Part shown: positions 6,744 to 11,522 of the stretch, in pieces
Position numbering within the stretch: position 1 is the first letter of the stretch
How the letters are laid out: each line of letters begins with the position of its first letter
DNA from: a virus
Reading direction: 5' to 3' (one strand)
DNA: 22,638 nucleotides
IMG/VR virus record: IMGVR_UViG_3300037847_001659
Coordinates: 790-23,427 of that record
Program-made: the position numbers and the translations under genes
The notes under the pieces: model-generated
Databases searched by the model: none
What the model saw: only the letters and a program-made list of their open reading frames with translations
Told to the model about the DNA's origin: nothing

Positions 6744-7181
6744 TTATTCCTCTTGTTCAATAACAGTATAATGCTCTTGATCTATTTCAATGGGAGCTTT
6801 ATCTGGCATTAAGAAGATACCTCCCCCTACGTTATGGTTCACATCAACCTTATCTACCTTCGATACACCTACTCTATCAAGTAAAGTGGTGGCAGCTGCA
6901 AGTTTATTATTAGCTTGAACTACTGGCCTCTTAGACTCCATAATCTCTACGAGCTTGAAAGCTGCTTTAGGAGCTGATGTGGCTAGTACTTCTTTAGTTA
7001 GCTCCAGTATTTCAGACTTCAAACTCTTAACAACATGGTGATGCGGAGAAGAATAACCAGCAAGTTCTGCTGCTTTCTTTGCATCCCCTTGAGTTTCTAC
7101 GAGATGTTTAAGAAAAGACTGTTGTTTTTCTGTTAGTTCTCGTTTTCTCTCTGTTTTTTCTATGTTATTTAAAACTGCCAT
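6744..7181 (-). CDS. terS: Terminase small-subunit-like protein
   Basis: This 145-aa protein starts at ATG 7181 (MAVLNNIEKTERKRELTEKQ). The N-terminal LTEKQQSFLKHLVE...GDAKKAAELAGYSS is the helix-turn-helix typical of small terminases, which recognise phage DNA for packaging. It is followed by helical oligomerisation-like segments (LELTKEVLATSAPKAAFKLV, LAAATTLLDRVGV). A longer frame reaches 7241, but its extra 20 residues fall across the promoter's -10 and -35 boxes, so I prefer ATG 7181. It is the first gene of the minus-strand operon. The promoter -10 box ends only 8 nt from the ATG, so the mRNA may be leaderless. Confidence 0.8.
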   Translation of the reverse strand: MAVLNNIEKTERKRELTEKQQSFLKHLVETQGDAKKAAELAGYSSPHHHVVKSLKSEILELTKEVLATSAPKAAFKLVEIMESKRPVVQANNKLAAATTLLDRVGVSKVDKVDVNHNVGGGIFLMPDKAPIEIDQEHYTVIEQEE

Positions 7182-7189
7182 AGTAGAAT

Positions 7190-7217
7190 AGTATATAGTC
7201 CCCTGCAGATTTGTCAA
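7190..7217 (-). promoter_or_regulatory. Sigma-70 promoter for the packaging/structural operon
   Basis: On the minus strand there is TTGACA (7217-7212), a 16-bp spacer, and TATACT (7195-7190). The -35 box is a perfect consensus and the -10 has 5 of 6 matches. The predicted start point (about 7184-7182) falls right at the ATG at 7181, so the first mRNA would have almost no leader. The flanks CTTGACAA and ACTATATACTA are shared with the plus-strand promoter. Confidence 0.75.
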
Positions 7218-7234
7218 GTTTTTTACGATAATGC

Positions 7235-7263
7235 TTGACAAGTGGCAATCTGAACTATATACT
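7235..7263 (+). promoter_or_regulatory. Divergent sigma-70 promoter for the plus-strand arm
   Basis: TTGACA (7235-7240), a 17-bp spacer, and TATACT (7258-7263) make a near-perfect host-type promoter. Its -35 faces the -35 of the minus-strand promoter, 17 bp apart, giving the inverted repeat TTGTCAAG (7211-7218) / CTTGACAA (7234-7241). Transcripts would start near 7270 and cross more than 900 nt before the first clear plus-strand gene at 8185. Confidence 0.75.
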
Positions 7264-7443
7264 AAAGTAATCCAAACCCCCAGGGTTGCATTAGTATATC
7301 CCCCACCTATTCCCCATAGACTATATAGCTCTTTAGAGTCTTTAGAGACTAAGGAGACTCGCGTTGAATTTTTATAGTAACTGGTTTATACCCTAAATTT
7401 CCCCAAAATGTATGAGTATTGTATATATATAGGGAGGGGTGGC

Positions 7444-7575
7444 ATGGTCTCCTGCGTCCCCATAGATCTTCATAGACTCAAGAGCAGAACTAATGCCCTC
7501 GTAAACTCGGAAGACTCTTTATCCTGTAGGAACTTCATAGTCTTTGAAGATCTAAGGAGGCCCAGGAGAACATAA
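7444..7575 (+). CDS. Candidate 43-aa ORF in the control region (doubtful)
   Basis: ATG 7444 to TAA 7573-7575 gives 43 aa (MVSCVPIDLHRLKSRTNALV...). An AGGGAGGGG sequence lies 5 nt before the ATG and would be a strong ribosome binding site. Against it: the product is poor in Lys, rich in Ser, Arg and Cys, and unlike its neighbours, and the frame runs through several AGACT repeats. It might be a leader peptide or a chance ORF. Confidence 0.25.
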   Translation: MVSCVPIDLHRLKSRTNALVNSEDSLSCRNFIVFEDLRRPRRT

Positions 7576-7602
7576 ACACCCCGAATAAAGAAACTAATCT
7601 AG

Positions 7603-7630
7603 TTGACAGGGAAATAAGAGACTGTAAAGT
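7603..7630 (+). promoter_or_regulatory. Possible weak internal promoter
   Basis: TTGACA (7603-7608), 16 bp, then TAAAGT (7625-7630). The -35 is perfect and the -10 has 4 of 6 matches. The region between also forms part of a bulged hairpin (GGGAA...TTCCC, 7609-7640). It could start a transcript covering the structured elements at 7816-7995. Confidence 0.3.
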
Positions 7631-7815
7631 GTCTATTCCCTACTCGAAACTCAACAGACTCCGAAGACTTAACAGGGCTAGATTACCCTTATAGATAACC
7701 TATCTATTTGATTTACCTACCATTTCCCCATCATCTCATTTCATACTACTGTATCTGCAAAGTAAGTTTAGCGGGGTGGTAATTTATTATTTTTTATTAT
7801 TAAAATTAGCGACAA

Positions 7816-7918
7816 AATCTGGGTGTAATTTGTGGGTAACTTTGTAGAGCTAATCAGCGAGAATGGGATTCTCAAAAATCCCAGTTGAGCTTTAGCGATT
7901 AAAGTTATCCATCAGATT
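7816..7918. ncRNA. Nested long-range stem structure (RNA element or origin hairpin)
   Basis: Three nested complementary arms close on a hairpin: AATCTG (7816-7821) with CAGATT (7913-7918); GGGTAACTTT (7834-7843) with AAAGTTATCC (7901-7910), nine pairs plus one G-U; and AATC (7852-7855) with GATT (7897-7900). Inside are two competing hairpins: GAGAAT/ATTCTC (7859-7873) and TGGGATT/AATCCCA (7864-7883), which share bases and cannot form together. No known riboswitch family is recognised. Since a plus-strand promoter lies upstream, it may be transcribed as a leader or small RNA; as DNA it could be a cruciform. Confidence 0.5.
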
Positions 7919-7931
7919 ATGCCAAGAAATA

Positions 7932-7995
7932 AATAATGCTCTGAGTCTGCAAAGACGAAAGAGTAACCGAAGTCTGCAAAGACGAGGGCATTATT
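7932..7995. ncRNA. Closed stem with two identical GCAA-loop hairpins
   Basis: AATAATGC (7932-7939) and GCATTATT (7988-7995) are perfectly complementary and enclose two copies of AGTCTGCAAAGACGA (starting 7944 and 7971). Each copy folds as GTCT-GCAA-AGAC, a 4-bp stem with a GNRA tetraloop. The result is a three-way-junction-like shape. A run of eight T follows at 8015-8022. It may be a second domain of the element at 7816-7918. Confidence 0.5.
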
Positions 7996-8128
7996 CCGAG
8001 CGATAGCGAGAAAATTTTTTTTCTTAAATATGAAAATATTTCTTGACTTCCCCTGGAAAATGTGTCTGTTGGTCTTTCGTTTGTCACAAATATATATAAA
8101 TAAATCTATATTTTATATATGATTATGC

Positions 8129-8158
8129 TTGTACTCAGTCACAAAAATAAGCTATACT
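8129..8158 (+). promoter_or_regulatory. Promoter with shared TTGYACTCAGTCACAA element
   Basis: TTGTAC (8129-8134), 18 bp, then TATACT (8153-8158), 27 nt before the ATG at 8185. The 16-bp sequence covering the -35 and the start of the spacer (8129-8144) recurs with one change at 11046-11061, also directly upstream of a gene. Such a repeat across -35 and spacer could be an operator or an activator site. Confidence 0.55.
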
Positions 8159-8184
8159 ATTAAATATATTTAAGGGGGTTTAAG

Positions 8185-8322
8185 ATGGCATCAAGAAAAA
8201 ATAAAGTAGCAATACCATTTTATAATAAACATCTTGGAACTTGGAGAAAGCGAACAGCAGAAAGGAAAGTCCGAGCAGAATCCAAAAAAATTATTAGAAA
8301 CGAAACAAAGGATTTAAAATGA
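8185..8322 (+). CDS. 45-aa basic protein, first gene of the plus-strand arm
   Basis: Translated directly: ATG 8185 to TGA 8320-8322, 45 aa, starting MASRKNKVAIPFYNKHLGTW and ending IIRNETKDLK. A strong purine-rich site (AAGGGGG) precedes the start. The stop overlaps the next ATG as ATGA. It is rich in Lys and Arg with one conserved-looking aromatic patch (PFYNKHLGTW). Its position just behind an early-type promoter would suit a host-takeover peptide, but that is only inference. No family is recognised. Confidence 0.65.
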   Translation: MASRKNKVAIPFYNKHLGTWRKRTAERKVRAESKKIIRNETKDLK

Positions 8323-8585
8323 TAAAAATTAATAATAAGCGTATGCAAAAAGTAATTGAATCTAGAATTGAAGAATCAGCTAGAACAATATCAAGATTAA
8401 TAAATGTTATAAATAAAAAACTTATAACAATGACAGAAAAAGAAATAATGGATATTGTAAATACAGAGGCCGGGCATCAGCATAAAAATTTAATTAAAGA
8501 TTTTGCAGTTTATAAAAATAAAATAAAAGAAGAATTTATTAGAGATAAAGCATTAAAATTATATTTATTAAAGGAGGATAAATAA
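8319..8585 (+). CDS. 88-aa Lys-rich helical protein, unknown
   Basis: It starts MIKINNKRMQKVIESRIEES and is almost entirely Lys, Ile, Glu and Asn, predicted helical throughout, with no Cys and no recognisable motif. It overlaps the previous gene by ATGA and the next by TAATG, so all three are probably translated together. Codon use is very AT-rich, more so than the replication genes. Confidence 0.65.
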   Translation: MIKINNKRMQKVIESRIEESARTISRLINVINKKLITMTEKEIMDIVNTEAGHQHKNLIKDFAVYKNKIKEEFIRDKALKLYLLKEDK

Positions 8586-8962
8586 TGCTTGAATATACAG
8601 AAAACTTTTTTGATTATACAATCAACATCTACTCACAAACACCAGATGAAGATTTTATTTACTTTTATAATCTTTCAGAAGGAGATCAAATTTTATGGAG
8701 TGAATTTGAGCCAATAGAAAGCAAGGGAAAATATCGATATGAAATTATATATAACAATATGATTTTAGAATCAGATGATATTGCGATGGGAGATGAACAT
8801 TCTGCATTGACTAACGCAAGATGGGATATTTTCACAACATATAAAAAAGCAATAACAGATGAAAAGAAACTAGAAAAAATATATAACTCTATATATAAAC
8901 TTCCTTTTGATCGTGATGGGTGGACAGATTTGCAATATGTGGAGATATTAAATGAGATTTAA
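8585..8962 (+). CDS. 125-aa acidic protein, unknown
   Basis: It starts MLEYTENFFDYTINIYSQTP, has many Tyr, Asp and Glu residues, and shows an alternating pattern (YRYEIIYNNMILESDDI) suggesting beta strands near residues 49-66. A GGAGG site lies 6 nt before the ATG. No family is recognised. Acidic small proteins in phage early regions often act as DNA mimics or inhibitors of host enzymes; nothing specific supports that here. Confidence 0.65.
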   Translation: MLEYTENFFDYTINIYSQTPDEDFIYFYNLSEGDQILWSEFEPIESKGKYRYEIIYNNMILESDDIAMGDEHSALTNARWDIFTTYKKAITDEKKLEKIYNSIYKLPFDRDGWTDLQYVEILNEI

Positions 8963-9131
8963 AAAAGCAAACATAAAAAGAGTATTTGATAACGCAGAGC
9001 GACAAGGACACGATAGGAAAAAATTAATCTATATTAACTCGGCTCGTCTTGTAGACTATTTTTTCCACAAAGAAACCAAGCAAGAAATACAAGTAAAAAA
9101 TATATCTTTCAACAACACATGGAGTTTATAA
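8952..9131 (+). CDS. 59-aa basic protein, unknown
   Basis: Translated directly: ATG 8952 to TAA 9129-9131, starting MRFKKANIKRVFDNAERQGH and ending KNISFNNTWSL. It overlaps the previous gene by 11 nt, and GGAG is present 8-9 nt before the ATG. The N-terminal half is basic and helical; the middle (KLIYINSARLVDYFF) is more hydrophobic. No family is recognised. Confidence 0.6.
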   Translation: MRFKKANIKRVFDNAERQGHDRKKLIYINSARLVDYFFHKETKQEIQVKNISFNNTWSL

Positions 9132-9133
9132 AA

Positions 9134-9286
9134 ATGCCCAATAAATTAGATCAAGAATATAGAAAACTAGAAATAGAAAGTCTAATTATTGCTCACAAGA
9201 GAGGGGTAATGAGCAGACTACAATTAATTAAATACTTAAAAGATATGGGGATACTGCCAAGAAACTTGAAGATGGGAGGGAAGTAA
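9134..9286 (+). CDS. 50-aa helical protein, unknown
   Basis: Translated directly: ATG 9134 to TAA 9284-9286, starting MPNKLDQEYRKLEIESLIIA and ending LPRNLKMGGK. The in-frame ATG at 9119 is possible, but GGAG at 9121-9124 is well placed for 9134. Its 3' end carries one copy of the 23-bp repeat that recurs in the next gene in a different frame. Two short helices (residues 5-20 and 25-39) are likely. Confidence 0.6.
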   Translation: MPNKLDQEYRKLEIESLIIAHKRGVMSRLQLIKYLKDMGILPRNLKMGGK

Positions 9287-9353
9287 TATGTCTGATGAAC
9301 TAATAGCGAAAATTATAGAAATTGGCGGTTGGGATACTGCCAAGAAACTCGAA
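9248..9353 (+). repeat. 23-bp direct repeat read in two different frames
   Basis: Positions 9248-9270 and 9331-9353 match at 22 of 23 bases (core GGGATACTGCCAAGAAACT). In the first gene it encodes GILPRNLK; in the second it encodes WDTAKKLE. Because the frames differ, the similarity cannot come from protein homology and points to a DNA-level duplication or shared DNA site. Confidence 0.7.
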
Positions 9354-9443
9354 CAAAGAATGAGAGAAGAACAAGAACTTAAAAACCAACAACAGCACCA
9401 AGCAGATTATGAGGAGGGGTTGCTAGATGAAATCCAATTTTGA
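9288..9443 (+). CDS. 51-aa acidic helical protein, unknown
   Basis: Translated directly: ATG 9288 to TGA 9441-9443, starting MSDELIAKIIEIGGWDTAKK and continuing with LEQRMREEQELKNQQQHQAD. It is a Gln/Glu-rich helix after residue 16. The ATG lies 1 nt after the previous stop, with GGGAGGG upstream. It overlaps the next gene by 17 nt. The WDTAKKLE stretch is encoded by the second copy of the 23-bp repeat. No family is recognised. Confidence 0.6.
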   Translation: MSDELIAKIIEIGGWDTAKKLEQRMREEQELKNQQQHQADYEEGLLDEIQF

Positions 9444-9618
9444 TAAATACGATTTTTTATACTTGCTCAATATGTTTTATAAAATGGTTGATCGTATTGG
9501 GTATGATGACGCAATCTCATTTATGGAAAAAGTTTATCCGACTTGGGAGTATCATTGGGAAGATGTAATGTTAGCTTATGATTATGAATATAATAATTTG
9601 AAGAGGGGGGTTGAGTAA
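9427..9618 (+). CDS. 63-aa acidic aromatic protein, unknown
   Basis: It starts MKSNFDKYDFLYLLNMFYKM and is rich in Tyr, Asp, Glu and Trp (PTWEYHWEDVMLAYDYEY). It starts after GAGGAGGGG and shares its stop base with the following ATG (TAATG). Predicted mainly helical. No family is recognised. Confidence 0.6.
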   Translation: MKSNFDKYDFLYLLNMFYKMVDRIGYDDAISFMEKVYPTWEYHWEDVMLAYDYEYNNLKRGVE

Positions 9619-9755
9619 TGCCAGATTTATATGAAAGTTTTTGTGATGAATGTCCTGAATGTGAAGAAGAAATGATAAGCAGTAAAAGTGGCGATTGGTA
9701 CTACTGCGAAGAATGTGACAAAGATTATTTTCATACAGATTTAATAACAGTCTAA
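9618..9755 (+). CDS. 45-aa zinc-ribbon protein
   Basis: Translated directly: ATG 9618 to TAA 9753-9755, starting MPDLYESFCDECPECEEEMI and ending EECDKDYFHTDLITV. Cys pairs CDEC/CPEC and CEEC, 15-18 residues apart, form a typical treble-clef or zinc-ribbon spacing, so one zinc ion is probably bound. It is otherwise acidic, which argues against direct DNA binding and suggests a protein partner. It is coupled to the gene before it by TAATG. Confidence 0.65.
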   Translation: MPDLYESFCDECPECEEEMISSKSGDWYYCEECDKDYFHTDLITV

Positions 9756-9770
9756 CGGAGGATTGAACGA

Positions 9771-9935
9771 ATGTACTCACCAGATGATATAAACGAAATG
9801 ATGAATGAAATCACTTATGAAAAAGCGTATGAGATAGCAACAAAACTTCATCCAGATTTAGAAGAAAGGAACGCGCCAAAATTTGATAAATTCGTTGAAG
9901 AAATCTACCACCAAATTTGGGAGCAATACGAATGA
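9771..9935 (+). CDS. 54-aa acidic helical protein, unknown
   Basis: Translated directly: ATG 9771 to TGA 9933-9935, starting MYSPDDINEMMNEITYEKAY and ending EEIYHQIWEQYE. It is acidic and helical. The ribosome binding site (ACGGAGG) is separated from the ATG by a TTGAACGA copy. The stop overlaps the next ATG. No family is recognised. Confidence 0.6.
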   Translation: MYSPDDINEMMNEITYEKAYEIATKLHPDLEERNAPKFDKFVEEIYHQIWEQYE

Positions 9936-10141
9936 ACACAGAACTACAAAATATGGTTGAACTTTTAATAGAATATAAAATCCCCAAAAAAAATGAAACA
10001 TTAGAAAATGTATATGATTGGATTGATTATTATATAAATGTTAAACACGCAGATTTTTTAATCTGTTTAGATTGTGAAGATTATTTAGAATCCTGTTGTT
10101 GTAATTGTGCTTGGGGTGGAGGTAATCCAGATTATGATTAA
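9932..10141 (+). CDS. 69-aa Cys-rich acidic protein
   Basis: Starting at ATG 9932 (MNTELQNMVELLIEYKIPKK), it has an acidic helical N-terminal half and a C-terminal Cys cluster, CLDCEDYLESCCCNCAW, with six Cys in 15 residues, ending GGGNPDYD. The cluster could bind zinc. An upstream in-frame TTG at 9917 exists, but GGGAG 8 nt before ATG 9932 and the ATGA overlap favour the ATG. It overlaps the GP88-like gene by 8 nt, and both are Cys-rich, so a functional link is possible but unproven. Confidence 0.65.
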   Translation: MNTELQNMVELLIEYKIPKKNETLENVYDWIDYYINVKHADFLICLDCEDYLESCCCNCAWGGGNPDYD

Positions 10142-10808
10142 AATATCTAACACTAAAAAAATGGGGAGTATCTTTTCTTGGTCTACTCAAGCGGGACATC
10201 CAAGCGAGGGCGGAAGTTGTCCCGCGTCATTCGATAGTAAAGGAAATTATGTAGACGCGTGTAAGGGTTGTTATGCCAGAGAAGGGAACTATAGATTCTC
10301 AAATGTAAAAAAAGTTAGGCAACATAATCAGGAAGACTGGAAGAGAAAAAACTTTGCAGATGAAATGATAGAATATATAGATTTGAACTGCAGATATTTC
10401 AGGTGGTTTGATAGTGGCGATATGTACCATTTAAAACTAGCTGAAAAAATTTATGAGATATGCAAGGCGACTCCACATTGTAAGCATTGGATTCCTACCA
10501 GACAATACAAATTCCCAAAGTTTGATAATGTGATTGAACGATTGAACGCATTGCCAAATGTCGTTGTTAGATTCTCTTCTGATTCTGTAGTTGGTCACAC
10601 AGTCACAGGAAAAAACACTAGCACCATTGCGCCAAACTTCCATATCAAATCTTTGCCTAAATCATTTATGAAATGCAACGCTCAAGATCAAGAAGGACAA
10701 TGTAAATCTTGCAGACATTGTTGGGATAAGAAAATCAAAGTTGTTGTTTATCCTTCGCATGGTCAGAGAATAAGAACAGTATTAAGAGAGAGAGGTTTAA
10801 CACAATGA
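10134..10808 (+). CDS. GP88-like Cys-rich phage protein
   Basis: This 224-aa protein starts at ATG 10134 (MIKISNTKKMGSIFSWSTQA), with GGAGG 12 nt upstream. It has CPASF, then ACKGCYAREGNYRF, then RWFDSGDMYHLKLAEKIYEI, WIPTRQYKFP, VVVRFSSDSVVG, and a C-terminal Cys cluster CNAQDQEGQCKSCRHCW. The CKxCYA, R(W/H)xDSGD and TR(Q/S) pattern matches the phage 'gene product 88' family, a relative of DUF5131-type proteins, as I remember it. Their biochemical activity is not established; the Cys sets could hold an Fe-S cluster or zinc. Its stop overlaps the next ATG (ATGA). The nearby methyltransferase hints at DNA or nucleotide modification, but that is speculation. Confidence 0.7.
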   Translation: MIKISNTKKMGSIFSWSTQAGHPSEGGSCPASFDSKGNYVDACKGCYAREGNYRFSNVKKVRQHNQEDWKRKNFADEMIEYIDLNCRYFRWFDSGDMYHLKLAEKIYEICKATPHCKHWIPTRQYKFPKFDNVIERLNALPNVVVRFSSDSVVGHTVTGKNTSTIAPNFHIKSLPKSFMKCNAQDQEGQCKSCRHCWDKKIKVVVYPSHGQRIRTVLRERGLTQ

Positions 10809-11008
10809 AACAATCAAGAAAACCCAAGACAAACAAAGTGTTAGTTACTTATGCTGAACAAAAATCTTGGTATGTGGCAGAGGTTAAAAGCCTATTAAGT
10901 GTTCAGTTTACAGCACAATTTATAGATGAAGATGGCCACCTTCGAACAAGTTTTTATCACTATGCAAATCGTGGCTACGATTGGAAGGACTATGAAAAAC
11001 AGGATTGA
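10805..11008 (+). CDS. 67-aa small basic protein, unknown
   Basis: It starts MKQSRKPKTNKVLVTYAEQK and continues with SWYVAEVKSLLSVQFTAQF. Alternating hydrophobic residues suggest a small beta-sheet domain (strands near 12-17, 22-26, 32-40, 46-52). The ATGA overlap couples it to the GP88-like gene. Its stop codon lies in a TTGAACG copy. No family is recognised. Confidence 0.65.
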   Translation: MKQSRKPKTNKVLVTYAEQKSWYVAEVKSLLSVQFTAQFIDEDGHLRTSFYHYANRGYDWKDYEKQD

Positions 11009-11045
11009 ACGAGGTTGAACGAATGATTGAACGCATAAAATAAAT

Positions 11046-11074
11046 TTGCACTCAGTCACAATTTAAATTAAAAT
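11046..11074 (+). promoter_or_regulatory. Second promoter with the TTGYACTCAGTCACAA element
   Basis: TTGCAC (11046-11051), 17 bp, then TAAAAT (11069-11074), 28 nt before the ATG at 11103. The 16-bp element 11046-11061 matches 8129-8144 at 15 of 16 bases. Distance to the gene is nearly the same at both places. The 11009-11045 leader before it holds two complete TTGAACG copies and the end of a third. Confidence 0.5.
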
Positions 11075-11102
11075 TAACTAATAAAACTAAGGAGATATTA
11101 AA

Positions 11103-11363
11103 ATGCAAATACACGAACTCAGAACAGAAATTTATAACTCTAACTTTTCTATTGACGATTACAACGGATTGATTGATCTTATCCACGACACAATGACATT
11201 GAACGCTAAGTCAAAAATTAATGTGGGTGATGAAGTATGGGTTGTTCAAAAAACTAAACGATCAAAAGGAGTTGTTACTAAAGTTGCAATCAAGAAAGCA
11301 GTTGTTGATATTGAAAACGAAGGTAGCTACAGAGTACCCTTCTCAATGTTGGAGAGAAGATAA
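11103..11363 (+). CDS. 86-aa KOW-like domain protein
   Basis: It starts MQIHELRTEIYNSNFSIDDY and has an N-terminal helical half and a C-terminal KINVGDEVWVVQKTKRSKGV region that reads like a KOW/SH3-type small barrel, ending VPFSMLERR. KOW domains commonly contact RNA or RNA polymerase and ribosome components. Small phage proteins of this shape are common and uncharacterised. GGAG precedes the ATG by 8 nt. It begins a new transcription unit from the promoter at 11046-11074. Confidence 0.65.
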   Translation: MQIHELRTEIYNSNFSIDDYNGLIDLIHDTMTLNAKSKINVGDEVWVVQKTKRSKGVVTKVAIKKAVVDIENEGSYRVPFSMLERR

Positions 11364-11366
11364 ATA

Positions 11367-11522
11367 ATGACTAAAGTAATGACTAAAGTAATTATAGAAT
11401 TAGAGTTTGATAATCTTAAAAATAATTACGAAGTAAATGATTCAGAAGTCTATAATTATTTACAAGAATTAATAGACAATGATTGTTTAACTTATGTAAA
11501 GGAGGAAGTATGGAGGCAATAA
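11367..11522 (+). CDS. 51-aa acidic protein with duplicated start
   Basis: Translated directly: ATG 11367 to TAA 11520-11522. The first 24 nt are an exact tandem repeat of ATGACTAAAGTA, so the protein starts MTKVMTKVIIELEFDNLKNN, and either ATG could be used; both give the same frame, differing by four residues. A GGAG lies 14 nt before the first ATG. The 3' end overlaps the methyltransferase start by 13 nt and contains that gene's ribosome binding site. Acidic, no family recognised. Confidence 0.6.
   Translation: MTKVMTKVIIELEFDNLKNNYEVNDSEVYNYLQELIDNDCLTYVKEEVWRQ

Larger units (their letters stand above)
7318..7669. repeat. Cluster of ten AGACT/AGTCT pentamers
   Basis: AGACT on the plus strand starts at 7318, 7346, 7355, 7474, 7512, 7619, 7656 and 7665; its complement AGTCT starts at 7337 and 7539. 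Four plus-strand copies extend to AGACTC. About 0.7 would be expected by chance in 352 bp counting both strands with equal base use. Spacing is irregular. The copies could be binding sites for a phage or host regulator or initiator. Two further AGTCT copies lie in the twin hairpins at 7944 and 7971. Confidence 0.5.
7264..8184. other. Large control region between the two arms (possible origin)
   Basis: About 920 bp without a convincing protein gene, unusual in a genome where most genes overlap. From left to right it holds: ten AGACT/AGTCT pentamers (7318-7669); a candidate 43-aa ORF (7444-7575); bulged hairpins at 7609-7640 and TAGATA/TATCTA at 7692-7706; an AT-only tract with mirror symmetry (about 7780-7806); nested inverted repeats (7816-7918); twin GCAA hairpins (7932-7995); a run of eight T (8015-8022); and an AT-rich stretch leading to the promoter at 8129-8158. 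Iteron-like repeats, an AT-rich unwinding-type tract and divergent promoters together fit a replication origin; the nested stems fit a structured leader or ncRNA. Both are inference. Confidence 0.6.

Noticed and set aside
7182-7241. Longer start (7241) for the terS-like gene
   Set aside because: The additional 20 residues would be encoded by the promoter's -10 and -35 boxes; ATG 7181 leads directly into the terminase-like helix-turn-helix region.
7919-7990. 24-aa minus-strand ORF over the twin hairpins (repeated SSLQT)
   Set aside because: Its repeats come from the hairpin repeats, it is very short, and no other gene evidence exists.
7318-7995. CRISPR array as explanation for the repeats
   Set aside because: Repeats are 5 bp (or two 15-bp copies) with irregular spacing and both orientations; no regular 25-40 bp repeat/spacer pattern.
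8003-8022. Intrinsic terminator from GAGCGATAGCGAG followed by T8
   Set aside because: The sequence is a mirror repeat, reading the same backwards, and not an inverted repeat, so it cannot form a proper stem before the T run.
8041-8128. Promoter from TTGACT (8043) or TTGTCA (8091)
   Set aside because: No -10 hexamer at acceptable spacing; the better match is at 8129-8158.
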